DNA from: an uncultured beta proteobacterium
GTDB lineage: Bacteria; Pseudomonadota; Gammaproteobacteria; Burkholderiales; Burkholderiaceae_C
Reading direction: 5' to 3'
DNA length: 64,000 bases
NCBI GenBank assembly: GCA_903960915.1
Contig: CAJCCO010000120.1
Span: 62,001-126,000, forward strand
Each line of letters opens with the position of its first letter. Position 1 is the stretch's first letter. A program made the translations under genes and the position numbers. The notes under the pieces were generated by a model. That model did no database searches. It was not told where the DNA came from and was given only the letters and a program-made list of their open reading frames with translations. Below, one piece after another: positions 44,333 to 54,074 of this stretch.

Positions 44333-47299
44333 ATGAAAAACGCAGTAAAAAACGCAACCTCGGCCAAGACCCTGATCATTGCTGAGAAGCCTTCGGTGGC
44401 GCAGGACATCGTGCGTGCGCTCACGCCCATTGCCGGCAAGTTTGACAAGCACGACGAATACTTCGAGAGCGACACCTACGTGGTCACCAGCGCGGTGGGC
44501 CACCTGGTGGAGATTCAGGCGCCGGAGGCGTTTGACGTTAAGCGTGGCAAATGGAGCTTTGCCCACCTGCCGGTGATTCCGCCGCACTTTGACCTCAAGC
44601 CCGTGGACAAGACCAAAACACGCCTGAACGCGGTGGTGAAACAGGCTAAGCGCAAAGACGTGGACCAGATCATCAACGCCTGTGACGCGGGCCGCGAAGG
44701 CGAGCTGATCTTCCGCCTGATTGAACAGTACGCCGGTGGCGCCAAGCCGCTGGGCAAACCAGTGCGCCGCCTGTGGCTGCAGTCCATGACGCCGCAGGCC
44801 ATTCGCGACGGCTTTGAGAACCTGCGCAGCAATGCGCAAATGCAACCGCTGGCCGACGCCGCACGCTGCCGCTCCGAGGCCGACTGGCTGGTGGGCATCA
44901 ACGGCACGCGGGCCATGACGGCCTTCAACTCGCGCGACGGTGGTTTCTTCCTGACCACCGTGGGCCGGGTGCAAACGCCCACGCTGTCGGTGGTGGTTGA
45001 GCGCGAAGAGCAAATTCGCAAGTTCATCAGCCGCGACTACTTTGAGATTCACGCCGAGTTTGCCGCCCATGCCGGTGTCTACCCGGCCAAATGGTTTGAC
45101 CCGGCGCACAAAAAAGACGCCGAAGATGCGGAGAAAAAAGAAGACCGCCTGTGGTCCCCTGCCCAGGCCCAGCAAATTGCCGATGCCGTGCGTGGCAAGA
45201 GCGCCCGCGTGCAGGAAGAAAGCAAACCCAGCAATAAAAGCAGCCCCGGCCTGTTTGACCTGACCACTTTGCAGCGCGAGGCCAACGGCCGTTTCGGCTT
45301 TTCGGCCAAAACCACGCTGTCCCTGGCGCAAAGCCTGTACGAGCGCCACAAAGCGCTGACCTACCCACGTACCGACTCGCGCCACCTGCCCGAGGACTAC
45401 CTGCAAACCGTCAACGACACCATGGCCATGCTGGCCAAAAGCCCCATGGGCCACCTGGCGCCCTTTGCCAAAACCGCCATTGCCAAGCACTACATCAAAC
45501 CCACCAAGAAGGTGTTTGACAACAGCAAGGTCAGCGATCACTTTGCCATCATCCCCACGCTGGAAGCCCCCAGCGGCTTGTCCGATGCCGAGCAAAAGCT
45601 CTACGACTTTGTGGTGCGCCGCTTCATCGCCGTGTTCTACCCCGCGGCTGAATACCAGGTCACCACCCGCATCAGCACGGTAGACGCCAACGCCCAAAGC
45701 CACCACTTCAAAACCACCGGCCGGGTGCTGGTGGAGCCCGGCTGGCTGGCCATCTACGGCAAGGAAGCCGCCGCCGAAGTGGACGATGCCAAAGACGGCG
45801 ACAAAGGCCAGAACCTGGTGCCGGTGCAGCCCGGCGAGCAAGTGAGCACGCAAACCGCCGAGGCCAAAGGTCTGAAAACCCGGCCGCCCGCGCGCTACTC
45901 GGAGGCCACCTTGCTGGGCGCCATGGAAGGCGCCGGCAAAACCGTGGAAGACGACGAGCTGCGCGAAGCCATGCAAGAGAAAGGCCTGGGCACGCCCGCC
46001 ACCCGCTCCAGCATCATCGAGGGCCTGATTGCCGAGAAATACATGCTGCGCGAAGGCCGCGAGCTGATTCCAACAGCCAAGGCCTTCCAGCTCATGACGC
46101 TGCTGCGCGGCCTGGGCGTGGAAGAGTTGTCCAAAGCCGAACTGACCGGCGAGTGGGAATACAAGCTGGCGCAAATGGAGCAAGGCAAGATGAGCCGCGA
46201 GGCCTTCATGGCCGAGATTGCCGCCATGACCGAGCGCATGGTGAAAAAAGCCAAGGAATACGACCGCGACACCATTCCCGGCGACTACGCCACGCTGAGC
46301 AGCCCCTGCCCCAACTGCGGCGGCATTGTGAAAGAAAACTACCGCCGCTACACCTGCACCGGCAAAACCGGCGCCGAAGAAGGCTGCGGTTTTTCCTTTG
46401 GCAAAACACCGGCCGGGCGCACCTTTGAAGTGGCCGAAGTGGAGCAGTTTCTGCGCGACAAGAAAATTGGCCCGCTTGACGGCTTCCGCTCCAAAGCCGG
46501 TTGGCCCTTTACCGCCGAGATGGTGATCAAGTTTGATGAAGAGACCAAGAACTACAAGCTCGAATTCGACTTTGGCGACGATAAAAAAGGCGAAGAAAGC
46601 GGCGAACTGATTGACTTCAGCAGCCAGGAGCCGCTGGGCGCTTGCCGCAAATGCGGCGCCCACGTGTTTGAACACGGCAAGAACTACGTCTGCGAAAAAT
46701 CAGTTCCTACGCTGGCGCAACCCACGCCAAGCTGCGACTTCAAGAGCGGACAGATCATCTTGCAGCAACCGATTGAACGCACGCAAATGCGCAAGCTGCT
46801 GGAGACCGGCAAGACCGACCTGTTGGACAAGTTTGTATCCATGCGCACACGGCGCGCCTTCAAGGCCATGCTGGCCTGGGACGAGGAAGCCGGCAAGGTG
46901 AACTTCGAGTTTGCGCCCAGCAAGTTCCCGCCACGCAAAACCGCCGCACCACGGGCGGCAGCACCGGGCAAAACTGCGGCTAAAACCACCAAGGCCCCAG
47001 CCAAAAAAGCCGCTGCCAAGAAAAGTGCCGCCGTCAAAACTCCGCGCAAAACCGCCAGCCCCAAAGCCCCGGCAGCCGGCCTGCAACCCAGCGCCGCGCT
47101 GGCCGCCGTGATTGGCAGCGAAGCGGTGGCACGGCCACAGGTCATCAAAAAGCTGTGGGACTACATCAAGGCCAATGGCCTGCAAGACGCGGCCAACAAG
47201 CGCGCCATCAACGCCGACGCCAAGCTACTTGCCGTGTTTGGCAAGCCGCAGGTGACGATGTTTGAGCTCGCCGGCATTGTCGGCAAGCACCTGGGCTAA
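44333..47299 (+). CDS. topB: DNA topoisomerase III with C-terminal SWIB domain
   Basis: 988 residues, longer than E. coli TopB (653). TOPRIM domain with EKPSVAQDI and DAGREGELIFRLI, the catalytic tyrosine in ALTYPRTDSRHLPE, and TLLGAMEGAGK. Two zinc-ribbon-like regions follow: CPNCGG plus CTGKTGAEEGC, and CRKCGAHVFEHGKNYVC. A Lys/Ala/Pro-rich linker (about residues 875-915) leads to an SWIB/MDM2-type domain (LAAVIGSEAVARPQVIKKLWDYIKANGLQD, ending ELAGIVGKHLG). This fusion occurs in several betaproteobacteria and recalls the SWIB-fused topoisomerase I of chlamydiae. Decatenation of DNA is the expected activity. Confidence 0.95.
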   Translation: MKNAVKNATSAKTLIIAEKPSVAQDIVRALTPIAGKFDKHDEYFESDTYVVTSAVGHLVEIQAPEAFDVKRGKWSFAHLPVIPPHFDLKPVDKTKTRLNAVVKQAKRKDVDQIINACDAGREGELIFRLIEQYAGGAKPLGKPVRRLWLQSMTPQAIRDGFENLRSNAQMQPLADAARCRSEADWLVGINGTRAMTAFNSRDGGFFLTTVGRVQTPTLSVVVEREEQIRKFISRDYFEIHAEFAAHAGVYPAKWFDPAHKKDAEDAEKKEDRLWSPAQAQQIADAVRGKSARVQEESKPSNKSSPGLFDLTTLQREANGRFGFSAKTTLSLAQSLYERHKALTYPRTDSRHLPEDYLQTVNDTMAMLAKSPMGHLAPFAKTAIAKHYIKPTKKVFDNSKVSDHFAIIPTLEAPSGLSDAEQKLYDFVVRRFIAVFYPAAEYQVTTRISTVDANAQSHHFKTTGRVLVEPGWLAIYGKEAAAEVDDAKDGDKGQNLVPVQPGEQVSTQTAEAKGLKTRPPARYSEATLLGAMEGAGKTVEDDELREAMQEKGLGTPATRSSIIEGLIAEKYMLREGRELIPTAKAFQLMTLLRGLGVEELSKAELTGEWEYKLAQMEQGKMSREAFMAEIAAMTERMVKKAKEYDRDTIPGDYATLSSPCPNCGGIVKENYRRYTCTGKTGAEEGCGFSFGKTPAGRTFEVAEVEQFLRDKKIGPLDGFRSKAGWPFTAEMVIKFDEETKNYKLEFDFGDDKKGEESGELIDFSSQEPLGACRKCGAHVFEHGKNYVCEKSVPTLAQPTPSCDFKSGQIILQQPIERTQMRKLLETGKTDLLDKFVSMRTRRAFKAMLAWDEEAGKVNFEFAPSKFPPRKTAAPRAAAPGKTAAKTTKAPAKKAAAKKSAAVKTPRKTASPKAPAAGLQPSAALAAVIGSEAVARPQVIKKLWDYIKANGLQDAANKRAINADAKLLAVFGKPQVTMFELAGIVGKHLG

Positions 47300-47320
47300 A
47301 TCGGTTTTGGCGCCCGCGCC

Positions 47321-48061
47321 ATGAACCATGCGGTGGCGCGTTTGCGCACGGCGCGCCTGGCCCAGCTTACTAAGCCTTTCGTGGCCCGCGGTTCACGCGC
47401 CGAGCGCTGCCCAGGTTGTCGCCTGCTACCGAGCCACTGCCTGTGCGCGCTGCGGCCTGTCTTGCATGCGCCCACGCGGGCGGGTGTCTGTTTGCTGATG
47501 GGCGACATTGAAGCCCTCAAACCCAGCAACACCGGCTGGCTGATTGCCGACGTGCTGCCCGACACCTACGCTTTCGGCTGGGCGCGCACCCGCGTAGACC
47601 CGGCGCTGCTGGCCTTGCTGGCCGACCCGCAGTGGCAACCCTACCTGGTGTTTCCGGGGGAGTTTGTGGCGCCTGAGCGGGTAGTAAATTCTCTGATGCC
47701 GCAGCTGGCCAAGCGTCCGCTGTTTGTGCTGCTGGACGCCACCTGGGCCGAGGCGCGCAAGATGTTTCTCAAAAGCCCCTACCTGAACCATTTACCAGTG
47801 CTGAGTCTGCAGCCGCAAGAGGCGTCTAACTACCAGCTGCGCCGCTCCACCCGCGACGACCACCTGTGCACCAGCGAAGTGGCCGCCCTGTGCCTGGCCC
47901 TGGCCGGCGACACGCAGGCCGCCCACATGCTAGACGCCTACCTGGCCGTCTTCAGTCAGCACTACCTGCTGGCACGCGCGCACTTACCGCTCAACTTGGA
48001 GGACGCCGCGCACCAGCGCTTGCGCCAATGCGCGGCGCCGCTCACAGTTGCGGTGGACTGA
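47321..48061 (+). CDS. tRNA-uridine aminocarboxypropyltransferase (DTW domain)
   Basis: 246 residues. N-terminal cysteines ERCPGCRLLPSHCLC (zinc site), then the DTW-like motif as DATWAEARKM and the signature STRDDHLCTSEVAAL. The family (TapT/TuaA) puts acp3U in tRNA using S-adenosylmethionine. It starts 21 bp after topB on the same strand. Confidence 0.92.
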   Translation: MNHAVARLRTARLAQLTKPFVARGSRAERCPGCRLLPSHCLCALRPVLHAPTRAGVCLLMGDIEALKPSNTGWLIADVLPDTYAFGWARTRVDPALLALLADPQWQPYLVFPGEFVAPERVVNSLMPQLAKRPLFVLLDATWAEARKMFLKSPYLNHLPVLSLQPQEASNYQLRRSTRDDHLCTSEVAALCLALAGDTQAAHMLDAYLAVFSQHYLLARAHLPLNLEDAAHQRLRQCAAPLTVAVD

Positions 48062-48127
48062 TCGCAAGAAGCGAAGAACTAAGACACTAGAAAACTAAAA
48101 AACCAAAAGGGTCTGGTGGGTCAGGTC

Positions 48128-48535
48128 TTACAGCTCATCGGGCATCTGCCCGTCAATGTAAAACCAGCGGCCATCCTGGCGCACGAAGCGGCTGATCTCG
48201 TGCAGGCGCTGGCCGCGACCGTCCACGCGGTAGCGCGCTACAAACTCAACCAACCCGGCGTCGCCCACCATTTGCGCATCACGCACCTCCAGCGCCAGCC
48301 ACTTGGTGGGCGCCAGCTCCAACTCGCCGGGCACGGTGGAGACGTGCCAGGTGGCCAGTAAATAGTCGATCAGCCCCAGCGCATAGGCGCTGTAGCGTGA
48401 GCGCATGAGCGCCTCGGGCGTGGGCGCGTGCTCACCCAGGTCCAGCCCCATGTGCCAGGGACGGCAACATTCGTCGTAGGGCAAATCACTGCCGCAGGGA
48501 CAGGGCGCATGGCGGGGATGGATGTTTTTCTTCAT
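48128..48535 (-). CDS. YchJ family protein (SEC-C motif)
   Basis: 135 residues. N-terminal SEC-C-like zinc motif CPCGSDLPYDECCRPWHMG, LMRSRYSAYALGLIDYLLATWH, and the C-terminal half of NTF2-like strands FVARYRVDGRGQRLHEISRFVR with YIDG. Function unsettled. Convergent with the DTW gene and divergent from the DUF1275 gene. Confidence 0.92.
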   Translation of the reverse strand: MKKNIHPRHAPCPCGSDLPYDECCRPWHMGLDLGEHAPTPEALMRSRYSAYALGLIDYLLATWHVSTVPGELELAPTKWLALEVRDAQMVGDAGLVEFVARYRVDGRGQRLHEISRFVRQDGRWFYIDGQMPDEL

Positions 48536-48629
48536 GAGGCGCTATTGTGATGGCTGGTGCCAGCGCATCTGACACGGGGGCACCGGGCCTGGCAGCACCT
48601 CACAGCGTCTGGCGCATTGGCTATGATGG

Positions 48630-49427
48630 ATGCGTGATTTTCAGTCGCCCCCCATGCCCCACAACACCCTGCGCCAACTGGTAGGCACCACACGCTCCGT
48701 GCGCAGCAACCGCCACCTCGGTTTGCTGTTGGCGTTTGTGGCGGGCGCCATCAACGCCGGCGGGTTTTTGGCGATTCAACGCTACACCTCGCACATGAGC
48801 GGCATTGTCTCGGGCGTGGTGGATGACCTGGTGCTGGGCAACATCACGCTGGCCATTGCCGGCGTACTGATGGTGCTGACCTTTGTGGCCGGCGCCATGA
48901 CGACCGCCATTCTCACCAACTGGGCGCGCTTGCGCCGCCTGCACAGTGAGTACGCGCTGAGCCTGTTGCTTGAGTCGGCGTTGCTGCTGCTGTTTGGCCT
49001 GCTGGGCACCTACCTGGCCACCTACACCACCTTGCTGCTGCCCGCCACAGCCGCCCTGCTGTGCTTCATCATGGGTTTGCAAAACGCCATCATCACCAAA
49101 ATGTCGCAAGCCGAGATTCGCACCACGCACATGACCGGCGTCATCACCGACCTGGGCATTGAGTTGGGCAAACTCTTTTACTGGAACCGCAGCCGCGCCA
49201 CCATTGACCCGGGCTATGTGCGCGCCAACCGTGACAAGCTCAAGATTCACGCCTGGCTGCTGGGGTGTTTTCTTGGCGGGGGCCTGAGCGGCGCGCTGGC
49301 CTTCAAGTTCATGAGCTATGCCGCCACCGTGCCCTTTGCCGTGCTGCTGGCGGCACTGGCCATCGTACCGGTGTTTGACGATATTCGCCAAGCGCTACGG
49401 TCGGCTCGGCAGCGGCCCGGCGCATAA
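48630..49427 (+). CDS. DUF1275 (YoaK) family membrane protein
   Basis: 265 residues, about six transmembrane segments. Family motif LAFVAGAINAGGFLAIQRYTSHMSGIVSG and the later FIMGLQNAIITKMSQAEIRTTHMTGVITDLGIELG. Function unknown, possibly a small-molecule transporter. The ATG at 48630 is followed by another at 48654; neither has a strong ribosome site, so the start may lie at 48654. Confidence 0.88.
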   Translation: MRDFQSPPMPHNTLRQLVGTTRSVRSNRHLGLLLAFVAGAINAGGFLAIQRYTSHMSGIVSGVVDDLVLGNITLAIAGVLMVLTFVAGAMTTAILTNWARLRRLHSEYALSLLLESALLLLFGLLGTYLATYTTLLLPATAALLCFIMGLQNAIITKMSQAEIRTTHMTGVITDLGIELGKLFYWNRSRATIDPGYVRANRDKLKIHAWLLGCFLGGGLSGALAFKFMSYAATVPFAVLLAALAIVPVFDDIRQALRSARQRPGA

Positions 49428-49456
49428 AAACTGGGGCCCTTCCTGTGGCACTTTCT

Positions 49457-50362
49457 ATGGCACTTCCCATGACACTCCCAGCAACGCTAGCCCTTCCGCT
49501 GCCGGTGCAGGGCCTGAGCTGGACGGTGGTGGGCGCGGTGTTGCTGGGCGCCTTGTTGCACGCGAGCTGGAACGCGCTGGTCAAGTCCAGCGCCGACAAA
49601 GACCTCGACATGGTCACCCTGCACCTGATGGGCTCCTTGATCGCCTTGCCGCTGCTGGCCACGGTGGGCTGGCCGGCTGCTGCGGCCTGGCCTTTCATTG
49701 CCGGCTCGGTGACGCTGCATCTGGGCTATTACCTGACGCTGTCGGGCGCCTACCGCCATGGTGACCTGGGCCTGACGTACCCGCTCATGCGCGGCGTAGC
49801 GCCGCTGCTGGTGGCCTTGAGCGCCAGCGCCTTGCTGGGTGAAACACTCACGCCCCTGGCTTGGGTAGGTGTGTGGGGTGTGAGCCTGGGCGTGCTGGTG
49901 CTGGGCCTGACACGCCAGGCGCTGGCGGCACCCCGGGCGGTGGCGTTTGCTTTGACCAACGCCGCCATCATTGCCTGCTACACGGTGGTAGACGGGCAAG
50001 GCGTGCGCGCCAACCAGGCTGCCGGTGGCCACGCCTTGCAGTACGTGGCGGCGCTGTTTTTGCTGCACGGCTGGCCCTTCGCTGCTTTGAAACTGGCCCA
50101 ACGCAAAGGGGCGGTGCTGCCTTATGTGCGCCAACGCTGGCCGGTAGGCGCCCTGGGGGCTGCGGCTTCGCTGGGCTCTTACGGCATTGCGCTGTGGGCC
50201 ATGACGCACGCCCCAGTGGCCACGGTGGCGGCGCTGCGCGAAACCTCGGTGTTGTTTGCCCTGGTGCTCAGCACCTGGCTGCTGAAAGAAAAAATATCGA
50301 TGCGCCGCGTACTGGGCGCCTGCACCCTGCTGGCCGGGGTGATGGCGCTGCGGCTGGGCTAA
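49457..50362 (+). CDS. DMT superfamily permease (EamA-like)
   Basis: 301 residues with about ten hydrophobic helices and two EamA-like halves (LLGALLHASWNALVKSSADK; GVAPLLVALSASALLGETLTPLAWVGVWGVSLGVLVLGLTRQ; LRETSVLFALVLSTWLLKEKISMRRVLGACTLLAGVMAL). Start uncertain: GTG at 49445 and ATG at 49457 and 49469 lie in a short TGGCACTTT-like repeat. Substrate unknown. It is 29 bp after the DUF1275 gene. Confidence 0.85.
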   Translation: MALPMTLPATLALPLPVQGLSWTVVGAVLLGALLHASWNALVKSSADKDLDMVTLHLMGSLIALPLLATVGWPAAAAWPFIAGSVTLHLGYYLTLSGAYRHGDLGLTYPLMRGVAPLLVALSASALLGETLTPLAWVGVWGVSLGVLVLGLTRQALAAPRAVAFALTNAAIIACYTVVDGQGVRANQAAGGHALQYVAALFLLHGWPFAALKLAQRKGAVLPYVRQRWPVGALGAAASLGSYGIALWAMTHAPVATVAALRETSVLFALVLSTWLLKEKISMRRVLGACTLLAGVMALRLG

Positions 50363-50442
50363 GGTGCGCCCCAACTTGCCAACCTTAAGATTCTTTTAAT
50401 GTTCGCTAATAAAAATCAGTCCTGACACCTCAGGAGATTTTT

Positions 50443-51981
50443 ATGTTCAAACGGTTTTTCAATACAGGCTTCAGCCTGGCCCTCGTGGCTGCGCTAGCCG
50501 CCTGCGGCAGCAGTGGTTCTGACGACACCAACGGCGATGGCACGGTTTACGTGGCACCCACCAGCAGCGCCGTGGCCGCCACCTACAACGGCACCATTTC
50601 CGGGCTCGGCTCCATCGTCGTCAACGGCGTGCGCTTTGAAACCGTAGGCGCCAGCGTGGTCGACGGCGATGACCTGTATGGCAGCACGTCCTACCACATG
50701 CCTCTGGCCATTGGCATGACAGTGGCCCTCAGCGGCAGCGCCGATGATGTGGGCGGCACCGGCCAGGCCAGCACCATCCGCATTCTGGGCGGCGTGCGCG
50801 GCTACCTGGCTGCGACCCCTGCAGCCAACGCCACGCTGCTGAACATCGCCTCGGCCCAGAGCGTTGTGGTGGACAGCAATACCGTCTATGGCGGCACCCG
50901 CAGCAATGGGGCTGCAGTCACCACCGTAGCGGGCTTGCTGGCCAATGATGCGGTTGAAATTTATGGCGTGACGCAAACCAATGGCGATTTTTTAGCCACA
51001 CGTGTAACAGCCCTGCCCAGCATGCCCGGCCTCTACCAGCTGGCACTGCGCGGCAGCATCACGGCCATTAACTCCAACGTAAACACCAGCGCCAACCAAT
51101 ACACCGTGCAAACCAGCAACACCGACCAAGTCACCGTGGCCTGCGCCTCACCAGGCTGCAGCCTGAGCCCCAGTGGTGTGAGCCTGAGCGTAGGCGCACC
51201 CGTTCGGGTACTGGCCGCCAGTGCCAACAGTTTGAGTGGTGGTGTGCTGAGCGCCAGCGTTCTGCAAGCGGTCAACCCACGGTTGCTCACCAGCTTCTCG
51301 GGTTTTACAGCCAATTACGCCAAGATCAAAGGCCTGACCCAACAAGTAGGCAGCAGCTGGTTTGTATCGGGCGTAGAGGTAACGGGTGCCAACTTCACCA
51401 CCCCGGGCGTCTATGTGGAGGTGAAGGGCAGCTGGTCGGGCCAGACCTTGGTGGCCAGCCAATGGTATGCAGAGAATGACCGCACAGTCGCTGCAGGCAG
51501 CAGCCAGGTTAGCTACAACAACGAGCTGTTTGGCCCCGTGGCCAGCTTGAGCGGCAGCACCTTCAATGTGCAAGGCGTACCTGTGAACAGCACCAATGCC
51601 TACTGGGCCAACGGCAGCTTGTCGAGCTTGCAAAATGGTTCGTATGTCGAAGTCAAAGGGGCCATGAGCAACGGCCAGTTGCTGGCTTCCAAAATAGAGA
51701 TCAAGACCACGACAAGCGCCAACAACGATGACCATGACAGCAGCACGCTGCACGGCAGCCAGTTTGAGATTTATGGTTCGATAAGCAACTGGACCTCGCA
51801 GACCAGCGCTTTCTCCCTGACCTCTCGCGGTACCGTCTATGCGGCACAAAATGTGGCCCAGGTGCGGTTTGAGCACGGTCTTCCCGTCAATGGCAGTTAT
51901 GTTGAAGCCAAGGGGTATATGCAAGGCAGCACTTTCATGGTGGTGAAGTTAGAAGTAAAAAATGGCTACCACGATGACTGA
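50443..51981 (+). CDS. DUF5666 repeat lipoprotein
   Basis: 512 residues. Signal peptide FSLALVAALAACGSS with a lipobox LAAC, so it is probably anchored in the outer membrane. The body is made of repeated beta-rich modules beginning near YNGTISGLGSIVVNGVRFETVG, ITAINSNVNTSANQYTVQ, GPVASLSGSTFNVQGVPVNS, and IYGSISNWTSQTSAFSLTSRGTVYAA, matching DUF5666. GAG-type site before the ATG (CAGGAG). It is followed 29 bp later by a response regulator, so it may be sensed by, or be a target of, that two-component system. Confidence 0.88.
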   Translation: MFKRFFNTGFSLALVAALAACGSSGSDDTNGDGTVYVAPTSSAVAATYNGTISGLGSIVVNGVRFETVGASVVDGDDLYGSTSYHMPLAIGMTVALSGSADDVGGTGQASTIRILGGVRGYLAATPAANATLLNIASAQSVVVDSNTVYGGTRSNGAAVTTVAGLLANDAVEIYGVTQTNGDFLATRVTALPSMPGLYQLALRGSITAINSNVNTSANQYTVQTSNTDQVTVACASPGCSLSPSGVSLSVGAPVRVLAASANSLSGGVLSASVLQAVNPRLLTSFSGFTANYAKIKGLTQQVGSSWFVSGVEVTGANFTTPGVYVEVKGSWSGQTLVASQWYAENDRTVAAGSSQVSYNNELFGPVASLSGSTFNVQGVPVNSTNAYWANGSLSSLQNGSYVEVKGAMSNGQLLASKIEIKTTTSANNDDHDSSTLHGSQFEIYGSISNWTSQTSAFSLTSRGTVYAAQNVAQVRFEHGLPVNGSYVEAKGYMQGSTFMVVKLEVKNGYHDD

Positions 51982-52010
51982 TCTGCCGCTCAACACCAGC
52001 AAGTGCTGAG

Positions 52011-52670
52011 ATGCGCTTGCTATTGGTTGAGGATGACGCGCTGTTGGGTGACGGCATTCAGGCCGGCCTGCGGTTGGCCGGCTATGCCGTGGACTGGGTG
52101 CGTGACGGTGCCGCAGCCGCCCTGGCCTTGCGCAATGAACGGTATGCCGTTTGCGTGCTTGATCTGGGCTTGCCGCAGCTCGACGGCCTGACCCTGTTGC
52201 GCCAACTGCGCAGCCGGGGCGACCACACCCCGGTACTGGTGCTCAGTGCACGCGACACCCGCGAGGACAAGGTGCAAGGGCTCGATGCTGGTGCAGACGA
52301 CTACCTGTCCAAACCCTTTGACCTGCCCGAGCTGCAAGCCCGCTTACGCGCCTTGCTGCGCCGGGCTTCAGGCTCGGGCGAAGCGGTGCTTCGCTTTGGC
52401 GAGGTGACGCTCGATACCGTCACGCGGCGCGCCTATTTCAAGGCAGCGCCGGTTGCCTTATCGGGCCGCGAGCATGCCCTGCTGCACGATTTGCTGAGCC
52501 ACAACCAAAGCATTCGCTCACGCAGCGAACTCGAACAAAGCATGTATGCCTGGGGTGAAGAGGTGGAGAGCAATGCGGTCGAGGTCTACATACATCACTT
52601 GCGCAAAAAGTTTGGCGCTCACTTCATCAAAACCGTGCGCGGGCTGGGCTACTCCCTGGGAACTGAATAA
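52011..52670 (+). CDS. OmpR-family response regulator (QseB/PmrA-like)
   Basis: 219 residues. Receiver with EDD at 7-9, Asp in CVLDLGLPQLDG, Ser in LVLSARD, and Lys in YLSKPFD; winged helix with LSGREHALLHDLLSHNQSIRSRSELEQ and VEVYIHHLRKKFG. Its stop overlaps the kinase start (TAATG), a sign of coupled translation. Confidence 0.95.
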   Translation: MRLLLVEDDALLGDGIQAGLRLAGYAVDWVRDGAAAALALRNERYAVCVLDLGLPQLDGLTLLRQLRSRGDHTPVLVLSARDTREDKVQGLDAGADDYLSKPFDLPELQARLRALLRRASGSGEAVLRFGEVTLDTVTRRAYFKAAPVALSGREHALLHDLLSHNQSIRSRSELEQSMYAWGEEVESNAVEVYIHHLRKKFGAHFIKTVRGLGYSLGTE

Positions 52671-54058
52671 TGTCTTTACGCCTGCGTTTGTCGCTAGCCC
52701 TGTCATTGCTGATGCTTCTGGTGTGCGCCAGCATGGCTTGGCTGAGCTATGACAAAGCCCGCCATGAAGCCGACGAACTGTTGGACGGGCAACTGGTGAT
52801 GGCGGCGCGTTTGATTGAGGCGCAGGTTCATCACGAGACTACGCAAGCGCCACTGTCGTCCTTGTCCAAGGCGCTCCCTCAAACCCAACTCACCGAGGTG
52901 CTCAACCGCAGCGGCCAGCACCGTTACGAACAGGTGCTGGCTTTTCGCGTTTGGTCAAACACCGGCGCGCTGTTGCTGCGCTCTCACAACACCGAAGGCT
53001 TGAGCCGCCCCAGTGCCCTGGGTTTTAGCAGCCAGGCTGTGGGCGACCAATCCTGGCGCTTGTTCCTGCGCGCCAGCGACACCGGCGATTTCTTTACCCT
53101 GGTGGCGCAACCCGAAAGCGAACGCCACCGGGTGGCGCTGGAAGTCGCCACCCAGGTGACCTGGCCGGGTTTGCTTTCCATACCCGTGGCCATTTTTTTG
53201 GCGGTCTTCGTTGTGTGGAAGGCCCTGCGTCCATTGGCCACGCTGACGCGCGAGGTTCGGGGTCGCAGCAGCGCGCAATTACAAAGCCTGCCCACCGTCA
53301 TGGTGCCCCTGGAGGTGCGCCCGCTGGTGGACTCGATCAACGACTTGCTGCACCGGTTGGAACAACGTCTGGAACACGAGCGACGTTTTACAGCGGATGC
53401 CGCGCATGAACTGCGCACGCCGATTGCCGGGCTCAAAGTGCAAGCGCAAGTAGCCGCAGCCACGCAAGACCCGGACGCACGCGCCCACGCCATCGCCCAG
53501 GTTTTGCTGGGCCTGCAGCGCGCCGAACGGCTGGTGGACCAAATGCTCAGGCTGGCGCGACTCGACCCCCTGCATTCTTTGCAAACACAAGCGGTGGCCC
53601 TGCGCCCCTTGTTTCTAGGCTTGCAGGACGACCTGGCGGCCAGCACCAAAGCGCAGAAGCAACAACTGCTGATTGACTTGCCCCAGACGCGTATGAGCGT
53701 GCAGGCCGACCCGCAATTGCTGGAGGTTGCATTGCGCAACCTGCTGGATAACGCCAGCCGGTACAGCGAGGCCGGTGCCACTTTGGTGCTGGGCGCGCGC
53801 CATACGCCTGGACACATTTGGCTGTATGTCACCAACCCTGCGCAAGGCATTGATAAAACCGAACTGGCCCAACTGCACCAGCGCTTTTACCGTGGCCAGT
53901 CCAAGCACCAGATGGGCAGCGGACTGGGGCTGGCTATTACCCAACGCATTGCCGAACTGCACCATTGCCAATTGCTTCTGGCGCAAACGCCAAACCACTT
54001 GTTTCAAGCCAGTCTGGGCCCCTTTACCGGTCTGTTGACCGACGAAGCTTTGACTTGA
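52670..54058 (+). CDS. Sensor histidine kinase (QseC-like)
   Basis: 462 residues. Two membrane segments: near the N-terminus (LSLALSLLMLLVCASMAWLS) and about residues 165-185 (LLSIPVAIFLAVFVVWKAL), with a periplasmic 2CSK-like region. HAMP, then H-box FTADAAHELRTPIAGLKVQ, N-box LRNLLDNASRYSEAG, and G2 GSGLGLAIT; the G1 region is degenerate. The pair is likely to respond to an envelope or metal signal; the DUF5666 lipoprotein upstream is the nearest candidate partner. Confidence 0.94.
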   Translation: MSLRLRLSLALSLLMLLVCASMAWLSYDKARHEADELLDGQLVMAARLIEAQVHHETTQAPLSSLSKALPQTQLTEVLNRSGQHRYEQVLAFRVWSNTGALLLRSHNTEGLSRPSALGFSSQAVGDQSWRLFLRASDTGDFFTLVAQPESERHRVALEVATQVTWPGLLSIPVAIFLAVFVVWKALRPLATLTREVRGRSSAQLQSLPTVMVPLEVRPLVDSINDLLHRLEQRLEHERRFTADAAHELRTPIAGLKVQAQVAAATQDPDARAHAIAQVLLGLQRAERLVDQMLRLARLDPLHSLQTQAVALRPLFLGLQDDLAASTKAQKQQLLIDLPQTRMSVQADPQLLEVALRNLLDNASRYSEAGATLVLGARHTPGHIWLYVTNPAQGIDKTELAQLHQRFYRGQSKHQMGSGLGLAITQRIAELHHCQLLLAQTPNHLFQASLGPFTGLLTDEALT

Positions 54059-54074
54059 AACCCCGCCAGAGGCC

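Noticed and set aside
44012..46675. 887-codon open frame on the - strand
   Set aside because: Antisense to topB; a by-product of GC-rich codon positions, with no recognisable domain.
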